From Streptomyces sp. GQFP (GTDB lineage Bacteria > Actinomycetota > Actinomycetes > Streptomycetales > Streptomycetaceae), in contig NZ_CP089312.1 of the NCBI RefSeq assembly GCF_021545335.1, positions 7,874,001 to 7,938,000 on the forward strand: 64,000 bases of DNA, in the 5' to 3' direction. The notes under the pieces were generated by a model, which saw only the letters and a program-made list of their open reading frames with translations, was not told the DNA's origin and ran no database searches. A program made the translations under genes and the position numbers. Of this stretch, positions 1-8,395 are shown in pieces. Positions within the stretch are counted from its first letter, which is position 1; each line of letters begins with the position of its first letter.

Positions 1-1
1 C

Positions 2-277
2 ACCACCGCAGAGGCCACCCGCATCAGCACCTGGCTCCACGCCTTCGACTACCTCACCTGCGACGAGGACACTTTCACCCGGGCCCTGGAGACTCAGCGC
101 CACGCTCTCAACGCAGGTTTTCACCGGGCTCTGTCCCTCCCTGATCTGCTCATCGCCGCCACCGCGGAACTGCACCGGCTGACCGTCCTCCACTACGACG
201 GCGACTTCGACATGATCGGCAGCCTCACCGGACAGCCGACCCAATGGGTGGTTCCCCCGGGCGCCGCCGACAACTGA
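2..277 (+). CDS. PIN-domain (VapC-type) toxin, C-terminal part, cut by window edge
   Basis: An open frame enters from the left edge and ends at a TGA at 275-277, giving the last 91 residues. The stretch SLPDLLIAATAELHRL followed by HYDGDFDMI is the usual end of a PIN ribonuclease fold, where the acidic residues of PDLLIAA and the YDGDFD loop help bind the catalytic metal. VapC toxins of this type cleave RNA and are neutralised by a small antitoxin normally encoded just upstream, which lies outside the window. Another PIN nuclease not in a toxin pair cannot be excluded. Confidence 0.75.
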   Translation, partial: TTAEATRISTWLHAFDYLTCDEDTFTRALETQRHALNAGFHRALSLPDLLIAATAELHRLTVLHYDGDFDMIGSLTGQPTQWVVPPGAADN

Positions 278-327
278 CTTGGGGCCGGCTTCAGGTTTCC
301 CTCAGCTTCGCCTTCCACCGTGGCCCC

Positions 328-849
328 ATGTCAGCACACCGCCCCCGCACCCCCGAAACCGAGCGCAGCCGCCGCTGGTTCATGAACAAGGCGCTGCTCA
401 CCGGTGGAGTCGCCGCCCTGGCGACCATGACCGGCTGCTCCTCCGGCTCCTCCGGCTCCTCCGGCTCCGCGAGTACGAGTGCCTCCTCCTCGTACGGCGG
501 CCCCCCGAACGGCATGCCCTCCGGCGGGCCCGGAAGCGGCGGCGGGGGAGGGATGGGGCCCGGAGCCAGTGAGGTCAAGTACGCCGACTTCACCGGTGTC
601 ACCACCGACGGGAAGGTCGTCGACGACCTCTACTCCTACCGCGTTCACAGCCCCGTCGTCCTCATCGAGTACGACGCCCAGTCGCCCCTCGCCTACGGCA
701 ACAAGTCCTCAACCGGAGGCACTGGCGGCGGCATGGGCGGTCCCGGCGGCACGCCCACCCAGCAGCACATCCACACCATCATCCGCACCCCCAACGGCGG
801 CGACTACGGCGTCGATCTGCTCAAGCTCCATCTGGAGAACGACCACTGA
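328..849 (+). CDS. secreted Gly-rich protein with Tat-like/lipobox signal
   Basis: 173 residues from ATG 328. An in-frame ATG further upstream at 244 overlaps the end of the toxin gene and adds residues with no signal features, so I prefer 328. Residues 13-20 contain SRRWFMNK, a twin-arginine-like motif, followed by a hydrophobic stretch and the lipobox-like MTGC, so export by Tat and lipid attachment are plausible. The mature part begins with a Ser/Gly linker and a GGGGGMG run, then a domain with DLYSYRVHSPVVLIEYD and a second Gly-rich run before QQHIHTIIRTP. I do not recognise a family. An ATG at 382 is an alternative start but would lose the twin arginines. Confidence 0.6.
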   Translation: MSAHRPRTPETERSRRWFMNKALLTGGVAALATMTGCSSGSSGSSGSASTSASSSYGGPPNGMPSGGPGSGGGGGMGPGASEVKYADFTGVTTDGKVVDDLYSYRVHSPVVLIEYDAQSPLAYGNKSSTGGTGGGMGGPGGTPTQQHIHTIIRTPNGGDYGVDLLKLHLENDH

Positions 850-867
850 CGGATCGTCAGCCGTCAG

Positions 868-2463
868 TCAGTTGTCCGACTCCTGGTTCGGCCTGCACAG
901 CAGCGGCTTGTCCAGTTCCGCGCACGGGCGGTGGCCGGACGAGCGGAGGATGTCCTTGCCGACCTCGTTGGAGAGGTAGCGCAGGAAGCCCGCGGCCACG
1001 GAGTCCGCGGGCGGCTCCCCGTAGGTGTACGCGATCTCGGTCTGCCAGTACGGGTACGCGCCCTCGTCGGCGCCCTCCAGCGTGGCCGGGTAGCCGTCGA
1101 TGCGGACCTGCTGGACGTCGTCGCGGGTCGCGGCGGCGCCGACGTCGCTGTGCCCGAGGGCGCCGGTGGTCGTGGCCACGGTGTCGAGGAGGGTGTCGGT
1201 GTCGCCGACCTCGCAGCGTCCCGGGCGGTCGTCGGCCAGGGACGTGCAGTCGTTCGCCGTCACCGCCAACAGCGGCTTGTCGTCCAGGACTCGCTGCTCC
1301 AGGGTGGTGCGGGTGCCCGATCCCGGGTTGCGGCTCACCAGGTGGATCGGCACGTCGTTGCCCTTCACCTGCCGCCAGTTGGTGATCCGGCCGGCGTAGA
1401 TCTCCCTGACCTGGGTCAGGGAAAGGTCCTGGACGCCGGTGTCCTTGTTGACGACGAGGGTGAACAGGGAGAGGGCCACCGGCCTCGGGAGGAGTTGCGG
1501 GCGGCCGTCGCTCTTGGGGCCGTCGCTGAACGCCAGCCGGTCACCGAGGCCCTTGCTGTCCTTCAGGTCGGCCTTACCGCCCGCCGCCGCAAGGGAGTTG
1601 AGGCCCGCCACGCTCCCCTTGAAGGTGTCCGCGGTGATCGGGATACGGGCGTCCGGGCAAGTCTTCTCGTACTGCTTGGCCGCCTCCCGCAGCACCGGCG
1701 CGAACGCAGTGGACCCGGACAGGGTGAGCGTTCCCTTGGTGCAGTCCAGGGGCGGCGGCTCGACCTCGTCCCGGGAGAACGTGAACAATGACTGCACGGC
1801 GCTCACCAGCACCAGGACCACGAGCAGCATCCTGACCGGCTTCGAGGCGAACGGGTAGTACTCGGTCCGTCTGATCGAGCCTCCCCGCACACCGCCCACG
1901 ATGCTCGCGCTCACCGTGGGTTCCGGGAACGGTCTGGCCGTCGCGCCGTCCTTGCGCTCCAGGACCGCGAGCACCTTGTAGTGGTCGCCGCGGTTGAGCT
2001 TCACCTTGGGCAGTACGAAGCCGGTGTCGGTGATCCCGAGTCCCGGAACCTCGGTCGCGACGGCCTGGCCCTCGATGACCGGCGGGGTGAAGAAGGGGCG
2101 CAGTTCCTCGCGGCTGAGCTCGGTCACGACCATGCCCCGGACACGGCGGCCCTCGCATTCGACCTTGACGCCCACCTGACCCCATTCGGGCATCTGATAG
2201 TCGCTGTCCACGATCGGGGCCCAGCCGCTGTTCTCGACCCGGAGCAGGAGGAACGACGGTTCGCGCAGCGTTGTGCCGCCGCCCAGCATCTGCCGGAGCA
2301 CTCCGGCGTGCCGTGAGGCGGCCGCGTTCGTCGCGGTCGTGTCCATCTGTACGCGGTAACCGAGCCGTTTGCGGCCGGCGAGCAGAAACTCCCACACGGC
2401 CGCCACGACCGGGACCGCCAGACCTACGACGGCGACGACGAACTCCCAGGGAAAGCCGTTCAC
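868..2463 (-). CDS. membrane-anchored PstS-like substrate-binding protein
   Basis: 531 residues from GTG 2463, preceded by GAGGAG. Two membrane segments are visible, at about residues 8-29 and 212-230, separated by a soluble domain of about 180 residues. After the second segment comes a periplasmic-binding-protein domain (about 240-515) with PstS-type phosphate-loop motifs, SGSTAF at 249-254 and GSGTRTT at 381-387. Phosphate-type binding is therefore likely, but the protein lacks the usual signal peptide and no pstCAB genes lie near it. A sensor or regulatory role is as likely as transport. The gene stands alone on the minus strand. Confidence 0.75.
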   Translation of the reverse strand: MNGFPWEFVVAVVGLAVPVVAAVWEFLLAGRKRLGYRVQMDTTATNAAASRHAGVLRQMLGGGTTLREPSFLLLRVENSGWAPIVDSDYQMPEWGQVGVKVECEGRRVRGMVVTELSREELRPFFTPPVIEGQAVATEVPGLGITDTGFVLPKVKLNRGDHYKVLAVLERKDGATARPFPEPTVSASIVGGVRGGSIRRTEYYPFASKPVRMLLVVLVLVSAVQSLFTFSRDEVEPPPLDCTKGTLTLSGSTAFAPVLREAAKQYEKTCPDARIPITADTFKGSVAGLNSLAAAGGKADLKDSKGLGDRLAFSDGPKSDGRPQLLPRPVALSLFTLVVNKDTGVQDLSLTQVREIYAGRITNWRQVKGNDVPIHLVSRNPGSGTRTTLEQRVLDDKPLLAVTANDCTSLADDRPGRCEVGDTDTLLDTVATTTGALGHSDVGAAATRDDVQQVRIDGYPATLEGADEGAYPYWQTEIAYTYGEPPADSVAAGFLRYLSNEVGKDILRSSGHRPCAELDKPLLCRPNQESDN

Positions 2464-2651
2464 GGCCCGCTCCTCAGTTGTGTGGAGAGGCCATGTTCAT
2501 GGAGGAGAGCCGTGGGGTGTGAGGGATGCCGGGTTCTTACCGAGTCAATTCACCCTCACGTCATCTGAGCCACCGGAAGTTCACCGACAACGCCAACGTG
2601 CCGCCACCCGGGCCTGGGTGACGGCACGTCAGCTGCGCACGTGACGCGGGG

Positions 2652-4238
2652 TCAGCTCACCTGGCCCATGCCCGCCGCGTTCGGCCAGCTCTGGGCGGCG
2701 GGCCAGCCCGTCGCCGGGGCGGGGGCCAGGCCCGGTCCGGTCGTGCCGCGGACCTGGGCGGCCGTGAGGCCGTTGCGGGCCGGGACACCGGACGGGGTGG
2801 GCTGCTGGCCCATCGGCATCTGGGGCTGCTGCATCTGCGGCTGGGGGACCGGCTGCGGCTGCTGCTGCATGGGCTGCTGCATCTGCATGCCCCCGCCGTA
2901 GCTCTGCGCACCGCCGTAGCTCTGCGCGGCCATCGCGGCCGGCATCTGCTGCATGGCGGCGGGCATCGGCATGGCGGGCGCGGGGGACGGCATGCCGCTA
3001 CCGAGGGCCTGAGCGGCAAGGCCGGGCATACCGCCCCCGTTGGTGGCACCGACGAGTCGGTCCACCGCCGCCGTGCCCGAGCTGTAGTTGGTCCCTGTAC
3101 CCAGCTCGGGCACGGCGGCTCCCCTCCTGCTCCCGTAGAGCACCTGTTCCAGGCCGGACACCAGGCGACGCACATCCACCTGGGGGCGTACCACGAGGCG
3201 CAGGAAGCGGCTGGACGAGCCGATCTTGTTGCCGCACTCACGGACCAGGATGCGGTGCTCGGTGAGCAGCCGGTCGCGGACCACGGTGCCTTCGGCGCCG
3301 ACGGGAAGGCGCACGAAGAGGAAGTTGCCCTGCGACGGGTAGACCGTCAGGCCGGGCAGGGAGGAGAGCTGGCTCGCCATGTCGAGGCGGTCACGGCGTA
3401 CCTGCTGGAGGCTCTGCATGTACTCCTGGCCGTGCTCCTTGAGCATGAACACCACGTACTCGGCGAAGGCGTTGAGGTTCCACTTCGGCAGCATCGAACG
3501 GACGCGGCCCGCGAGCGACGGGTTGGCGACCATGTAGCCGAAGCGGATGCCGTGCAGACCGAAGTTCTTGCCGAGGCTGCGCAGGACGATCACGTTGGGG
3601 CGGATCATCGCCTCCTGCACGACGCTCGGTTCGGCCTCCGCGTCGGCGAACTCCAGGAACGACTCGTCGATGATGACGAGGTCGAGGTCGGCCATCGCGT
3701 CCATGAACTGCACGAGCGCGTGCTTGTGCAGGAAGCCGCCGTCGGGGTTGTTGGGGTTGCAGATGACGGCGACCCGGGTGCCGCGCGCCCGGATGAACTC
3801 GGCGTACTGGGCGAGGTCGAGGTTGAACCCGCTGGACTCCTGGAGCGGGAACATGTCGACCCGCTTGCCGGTCTCCATCGGCTGGTCGGTCCAGCGGCCG
3901 AAGGTGGGGACGGGGACGGCGAGGGACTCACGGACCAGCAAGTGGTCGATCCATGTGATCAGTTCGGTCGAGCCGTTGCCCATCGCCACTGCCTGCGGCG
4001 GCAGTTGGAGCAGATTGCAGAGCTCCGCCGTGATCGTGTCGGCGCCGCTCGGGTAGAACGTGATGATGTCCCGCAGCCGCGCCGACATGGTGTCCATCAT
4101 GGCGGGGGTGGGGAAGTACGGGTTGCAGGGAATGCAGAAGTCGACCGGACCGGTCCCGTCGCTCTCTCGCGCCAGCGCAGCCATTGACGGGCTGTGTGCC
4201 GCCGTGCTGCGAAACAGCGAGGTGACGTTGTCGGCCAT
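2652..4238 (-). CDS. histidinol-phosphate-type aminotransferase with Q/M/P-rich tail
   Basis: 528 residues from ATG 4238 with GGAGGTTCC just upstream. Residues about 30-375 are a fold-type I PLP aminotransferase: CNPNNPDGG at 160-168 holds the cofactor-binding Asn, DES at 191-193 the Asp, and K224 in SLGKNFGLHG is the Schiff-base lysine. Related enzymes act on histidinol phosphate or threonine phosphate, and the true substrate cannot be read here. Residues about 380-528 form a low-complexity extension rich in Gln, Met, Pro and Ala, with two AQSYGG units. Normal family members end near 370. The gene is monocistronic, with a hairpin in its leader. Confidence 0.85.
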   Translation of the reverse strand: MADNVTSLFRSTAAHSPSMAALARESDGTGPVDFCIPCNPYFPTPAMMDTMSARLRDIITFYPSGADTITAELCNLLQLPPQAVAMGNGSTELITWIDHLLVRESLAVPVPTFGRWTDQPMETGKRVDMFPLQESSGFNLDLAQYAEFIRARGTRVAVICNPNNPDGGFLHKHALVQFMDAMADLDLVIIDESFLEFADAEAEPSVVQEAMIRPNVIVLRSLGKNFGLHGIRFGYMVANPSLAGRVRSMLPKWNLNAFAEYVVFMLKEHGQEYMQSLQQVRRDRLDMASQLSSLPGLTVYPSQGNFLFVRLPVGAEGTVVRDRLLTEHRILVRECGNKIGSSSRFLRLVVRPQVDVRRLVSGLEQVLYGSRRGAAVPELGTGTNYSSGTAAVDRLVGATNGGGMPGLAAQALGSGMPSPAPAMPMPAAMQQMPAAMAAQSYGGAQSYGGGMQMQQPMQQQPQPVPQPQMQQPQMPMGQQPTPSGVPARNGLTAAQVRGTTGPGLAPAPATGWPAAQSWPNAAGMGQVS

Positions 4239-4293
4239 GGAACCTCCGTATGTGGCGAACCCGTTGGGGAGGACGGGCCCTCCGTCTTTGGGT

Positions 4294-4317
4294 GGCCCGC
4301 GCGGGGGAGCGCGGGCC
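4294..4317 (-). promoter_or_regulatory. hairpin in the leader of the aminotransferase gene
   Basis: GGCCCGCGC (4294-4302) pairs with GCGCGGGCC (4309-4317) around a six-base loop, about 55 bases upstream of ATG 4238 on the transcribed strand. It may be an attenuator or simply a leader structure. Further upstream at 4408-4420 is a short inverted repeat, TTACC-GTT-GGTAA, which could be an operator. Neither has a known regulator here. Confidence 0.35.
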
Positions 4318-4448
4318 GCCCTTAGATACGGATACCTGTGGGGCGCTGTTCAACGGCTGTGGTTTCGATGGGAATTTGTGAAACTCCTGTGAAGCCGATC
4401 ATCACCCTTACCGTTGGTAACGTTTGCTGTCACCATGGCTGATGGAGA

Positions 4449-5495
4449 TTACGCGCCGAATGAGTGGATCGTCGTCGTGCGATAAATCCGGTCGGGGCGC
4501 AGCACGGTGGAGGGGAAATCCGGCCGGTTCGGGGAGTCCGGGTAGTGCTGGGTCTCCAGGCACAGCGCGTCGCCCTGGCGGTGGATCGTGCCGCCGCTGC
4601 CGACGAGGGTGCCGTCGAGGAAGTTGCCCGAGTAGAACTGGAGCCCCGGCTCGGTGGTCGCGATCCTCAACGTCCGCCCGGACACCGGGTCCTTGAGCGT
4701 GGCGACGTGCTCCGGCTCCGCCGTGACGCCCTTGTCGAGCACCCAGTTGTGGTCGAACCCCTTGGCGTACAGCAGCTGTTGGTGTGCGGCGCGCAGATCC
4801 GCGCCGACCGTCTTGGGCGCACGGAAGTCGAAGGGCGTGCCCGCGACCTCGGCCGGCTCACCGGCCGGGATCAGACCGGCGTCGACGGGGGTGTAGCGGG
4901 CGGCGGCGATGTCCAGCTCGTGACCGAGGACCGAGCCGCCGCTCCCGCCGGCCAGGTTCCAGTAGACGTGGCTGGTGAGGTTGACGGCGGTGGCCCTGTC
5001 GGTGGTCGCCTCGTAGTCGATCCGCCAGTCGCCGTCCTCGGTGAGGGTGTAGGTCACCTTCGTCGTGAGGGTGCCGGGGAAGCCCATCTCGCCGTCGGCA
5101 CTGGTGAGTTGGAGACGCAGGCCGACGTCCGTGCCCTGCTCGAAGGGCTCGATGTCCCACACCCCCTTGTCGAAGCCCTCGGCCCCGCCGTGCAGGCTGT
5201 TCCCGCCGTCGTTGACGGACAGTTGGTACGAGGTGCCGTCCAGCGTGAACCGGCCCGCGCCGATCCGGTTGCCGTACCGGCCGATCAGCGCGCCGAAGTA
5301 GGGGCTGGCGGCGACGTAGTCCTCGATGCTGTCGAAGCCCAGGGAGACATTGGCGTACCGGCCATCCCGGTCCGGGATCTCCAGGGACTGCACGATCCCG
5401 CCGTACGACAGGACCTTCAGCCGGGTACCGCCGTTCTCCAGCGACCAGCGGTGGATCTCCGTCCCGTCGGCGAGCTTGCCGAAGAGTTCCTTCAT
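4449..5495 (-). CDS. galM: aldose 1-epimerase (galactose mutarotase)
   Basis: 348 residues from ATG 5495 (MKELFGKLADG), which has GGGAGG about nine bases upstream. An ATG seven codons earlier lacks such a site. The enzyme interconverts alpha and beta anomers of hexoses in the cytoplasm. Family marks are the early YGGIVQSLEIPDR, NRIGAGRF, the NSLHGG motif and SHVYWNLAGG, plus the late TEPGLQFYSGN with the catalytic Glu region. It is the last gene of the sugar operon, separated from the permease gene by a strong hairpin, so its expression may be lower than that of the upstream genes. A paralogue lies at 32232-33218. Confidence 0.92.
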   Translation of the reverse strand: MKELFGKLADGTEIHRWSLENGGTRLKVLSYGGIVQSLEIPDRDGRYANVSLGFDSIEDYVAASPYFGALIGRYGNRIGAGRFTLDGTSYQLSVNDGGNSLHGGAEGFDKGVWDIEPFEQGTDVGLRLQLTSADGEMGFPGTLTTKVTYTLTEDGDWRIDYEATTDRATAVNLTSHVYWNLAGGSGGSVLGHELDIAAARYTPVDAGLIPAGEPAEVAGTPFDFRAPKTVGADLRAAHQQLLYAKGFDHNWVLDKGVTAEPEHVATLKDPVSGRTLRIATTEPGLQFYSGNFLDGTLVGSGGTIHRQGDALCLETQHYPDSPNRPDFPSTVLRPDRIYRTTTIHSFGA

Positions 5496-5521
5496 GGTGT
5501 TCCTGCCTCCCCACATGCGGA

Positions 5522-5554
5522 GGGGCCTCGCGGACGGACTGCCCGCGAGGCCCC
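5522..5554 (-). terminator. perfect 12-bp stem hairpin between permease and mutarotase genes
   Basis: GGGGCCTCGCGG (5522-5533) and CCGCGAGGCCCC (5543-5554) form a perfect 12-bp stem with a nine-base loop. It lies between the permease stop and the mutarotase start in an otherwise collinear operon, so it probably works as a partial terminator or as a 3-prime stability element. Confidence 0.6.
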
Positions 5555-5568
5555 GGCGAACTACCTGT

Positions 5569-6816
5569 CTACGAACCGACCTTGCGCTTGTTCCACACGT
5601 CGAACCCGACCGCGGCCAGCAGGGCCAGGCCCTTGATGACCTGCTGCCAGTCGGAGCCGACGCTGAGGAGGTTCATGCCGTTGTTCAGCACGCCGAGGAC
5701 GAGACCGCCGATGATCGCGCCGAGGATGGTGCCGACACCGCCGCTCATGGACGCGCCACCGATGAACGCCGAGGCGATCGCCTCGAGTTCGTAGTTGAGG
5801 CCCGCCTTCGGCGAGGCGGCGTTGAGGCGGGCGGCGATGGCCATACCCGCCAGGGCCGCGAGCGCGCCCATGTTCAGGAAGACCAGGAAGGTGACCTTCT
5901 TGTCCCGGACGCCGGACAGCTTCGCCGCCGGCAGGTTGCCGCCGATCGCGTAGATGTGGCGGCCGAAGACGGCGTTGCGCATGACGTAGCCGTAGCCGAC
6001 CACCAGGACACCGAGGATCAGCAGGATGATCGGCGCGCCCTTGTAGCTGGCGAGCAGCATCGTGACGACGAGGATCGCGGCGACGATGGAGACGAGCTTG
6101 AGCAGGAAGATGTTCCTGGGCAGCACCTCCAGCGCGAACTCCTGCTGGCGCCCCCGGTCCCGGACCTCCTGCAGCACCGCGAAGACGATCAGCGCGAGGC
6201 CCAGCAGCAGCGTGAGGTTGTGGTAGTTGGTCTCCGGACCGGTCTCGGGCAGGAAGCCGTTGCCCATCTTCTGCAGACCGTCCGGGAACGGACCGAGGGT
6301 CTGGCCCTCCAGCAGGATCTCCGTCAGCCCGCGGAAGATCAGCATGCCGGCGAGGGTGACGATGAACGACGGTATGCCGCCGTACGCGATGAAGAAGCCC
6401 TGTACCGCGCCCGCCACCGCGCCCATCAGCAGGCACAGCACCACGGCGACCGGCCACGGCACATCGTGCTGCACCGTCAGTACGGCCGCGAACGCGCCCA
6501 CGAACGCCGTCAGTGAGCCGACCGACAGGTCGATGTGGCCCGCGATGATCACCAGCATCATGCCGATCGCGAGGATCAGGATGTAGCTGTTCTGCAGGAC
6601 CAGGTTGGAGACGTTGCGCGGCAGCAGCAGGTCGCCGTCGGTCCAGACCGCGAAGAGGGCGACGATCAGGCCGAGGGCTATCAGCATGCCGTACTGGCGC
6701 ATGTTGCGGCGCAGGCCGTCCAGCACCAGCTGGAGCAGGCCACCGCCGGTGGCCGAGCCGCCGGACTTCCCGGGCGGCGCCGGGGCCGGGGTCTTGGCGG
6801 TCACATCCGTGCTCAT
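5569..6816 (-). CDS. CUT2 sugar ABC transporter permease (GguB/XylH type)
   Basis: 415 residues from ATG 6816. This start overlaps the stop of the ATPase gene as ATGA and has AAAGAGG upstream, so the much longer open frame reaching 7089 is rejected. A Pro/Gly-rich cytoplasmic N-terminus is followed by about ten or more hydrophobic segments. HIDLSVGS near residue 93 is the conserved EAA-like loop of ribose/xylose-type permeases. The length (about 415 rather than 320-340) and the extra loop around NGFLPETGPETNYHN match the larger XylH/GguB/MmsB branch. It forms the membrane channel with the adjacent ATPase and binding protein. Confidence 0.93.
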   Translation of the reverse strand: MSTDVTAKTPAPAPPGKSGGSATGGGLLQLVLDGLRRNMRQYGMLIALGLIVALFAVWTDGDLLLPRNVSNLVLQNSYILILAIGMMLVIIAGHIDLSVGSLTAFVGAFAAVLTVQHDVPWPVAVVLCLLMGAVAGAVQGFFIAYGGIPSFIVTLAGMLIFRGLTEILLEGQTLGPFPDGLQKMGNGFLPETGPETNYHNLTLLLGLALIVFAVLQEVRDRGRQQEFALEVLPRNIFLLKLVSIVAAILVVTMLLASYKGAPIILLILGVLVVGYGYVMRNAVFGRHIYAIGGNLPAAKLSGVRDKKVTFLVFLNMGALAALAGMAIAARLNAASPKAGLNYELEAIASAFIGGASMSGGVGTILGAIIGGLVLGVLNNGMNLLSVGSDWQQVIKGLALLAAVGFDVWNKRKVGS

Positions 6817-8363
6817 CGGGATACCTCTTTGTCCTTCGTCATCTGGCGCATCAGCACTTCCTGCGTGGCCTCGGCCCGCGGGACCTCGCCCGTGAGCCGC
6901 CCGGCGGCCATGGTGTAGATGCGGTCGCACATACCGAGCAGTTCGGGCAGCTCGGAGGAGATGAAGACGACCGCCTTGCCTTCGGCGGCCAGCTTGTCGA
7001 TCACCGTGTAGATCTCGAACTTGGCGCCCACGTCGATCCCGCGGGTCGGCTCGTCCAGGATCAGCACCTCGGGACCCGCGAAGATCCACTTACTGAGGAC
7101 GACCTTCTGCTGGTTGCCGCCCGACAGTTTGCCCACCGGCTCGAAGACGGTCGGCGCCTTGATGTTCATGGACTTGCGGAAGCCCTCGGAGACCTGCCGC
7201 TCCTCGTGCTCGTCGACTACACCGCGCTTGGAGACCTTGCCCAGGGCACTGAGCGAGATGTTGCGGTTGATGGTGTCGATGAGGTTGAGGCCGTAGTGCT
7301 TGCGGTCCTCGGTGACGTACGCGATCCCGTGGCCGACCGCCTCGGGCACGGTCTTCGTACGGATCTCCTTGCCGTCCCTCAGGACCGTGCCGTCCGTGTA
7401 CCGGCCGTAGGTGCGCCCGAAGACACTCATCGCGAGTTCGGTGCGGCCCGCGCCCATCAGGCCCGCGATGCCGACGATCTCGCCGCGCTTGACGTTGATC
7501 GACACATCGTCGACCACCTTGCGCTGCTGGTCGATCGGGTGGTGCACGGTCCAGTTGCGGACCTCCAGGGCCGGGGCCGCGCCCACCTCTCCCTCGTACG
7601 GGGTGCGCTCGGGGAACCGGTGGTCGAGGTCGCGGCCGACCATTCCGCTGATGATCCGGTCCTCGGTGGTCTCCGCCGCCTTCACGTCGAGGGTCTCGAT
7701 GGACCGCCCGTCGCGCAGGATGGTCACCGAGTCGGCGACCTTGCGGATCTCGTTGAGCTTGTGGGAGATGATGATCGAGGTGATGCCCTGGTTCTTCAAC
7801 TCCAGGATGAGATCGAGGAGTTTGCCGCTGTCCTCGTCGTTGAGCGCGGCGGTCGGCTCGTCGAGGATGAGCAGCTTCACCTTCTTCGACAGCGCCTTCG
7901 CGATCTCCACGAGCTGCTGCTTGCCCACGCCGATGTCGGTGACGCGGGTCTCCGGGTGGTCGTCGAGGCCTACCCGGCGCAGCAGTTGGGACGCGTGCCG
8001 AAGGGTCTCGTTCCAGTTGATGAACCCGCGCGTGGCGTGCTCGTTGCCGAGGAAGATGTTCTCGGCGATGGAGAGATACGGCACCAGGGCCAGTTCCTGG
8101 TGGATGATCACGATGCCGTGCTGTTCGCTGGCCCTGATGTCCTTGAAGGTGGAGATCTCCCCCTCGAAGAGGATGTCCCCCTCGTAACTCCCGTGCGGGT
8201 GGACGCCGGAGAGGACCTTCATCAAGGTCGACTTGCCGGCGCCGTTCTCCCCGCAGATGGCATGGACCTCGCCCTGACGGACCGTCAGCGTGACGTCCGA
8301 CAGCGCCTTGACGCCAGGAAAGGTCTTGATGATCGAGCGCATTTCCAGGACGGGTCCCGCCAT
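6813..8363 (-). CDS. CUT2 sugar ABC transporter ATP-binding protein (GguA/XylG type)
   Basis: 516 residues from ATG 8363, preceded by GGAAGG. The longer start at 8378 would place its own ATG inside that ribosome site. Two fused ATPase domains are visible. The first has Walker A GENGAGKST, a signature-like VGKQQLVEIAK and Walker B LLILDEPTAAL. The second has the degenerate Walker A GLMGAGRTE, a perfect LSGGNQQKV signature and ILDEPTRGIDVGAK. This arrangement is diagnostic of ribose/xylose-class importers. It energises uptake through the downstream permease, with which it is translationally coupled. Confidence 0.94.
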   Translation of the reverse strand: MAGPVLEMRSIIKTFPGVKALSDVTLTVRQGEVHAICGENGAGKSTLMKVLSGVHPHGSYEGDILFEGEISTFKDIRASEQHGIVIIHQELALVPYLSIAENIFLGNEHATRGFINWNETLRHASQLLRRVGLDDHPETRVTDIGVGKQQLVEIAKALSKKVKLLILDEPTAALNDEDSGKLLDLILELKNQGITSIIISHKLNEIRKVADSVTILRDGRSIETLDVKAAETTEDRIISGMVGRDLDHRFPERTPYEGEVGAAPALEVRNWTVHHPIDQQRKVVDDVSINVKRGEIVGIAGLMGAGRTELAMSVFGRTYGRYTDGTVLRDGKEIRTKTVPEAVGHGIAYVTEDRKHYGLNLIDTINRNISLSALGKVSKRGVVDEHEERQVSEGFRKSMNIKAPTVFEPVGKLSGGNQQKVVLSKWIFAGPEVLILDEPTRGIDVGAKFEIYTVIDKLAAEGKAVVFISSELPELLGMCDRIYTMAAGRLTGEVPRAEATQEVLMRQMTKDKEVSR

Positions 8364-8395
8364 GGTCGTGCCTTCCAATCCCTAGAGTGCGGCGG

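Noticed and set aside
6817..7089. Longer N-terminus of the first permease
   Set aside because: It overlaps the ATPase gene out of frame. The ATGA junction and AAAGAGG site at 6816 fit an operon.
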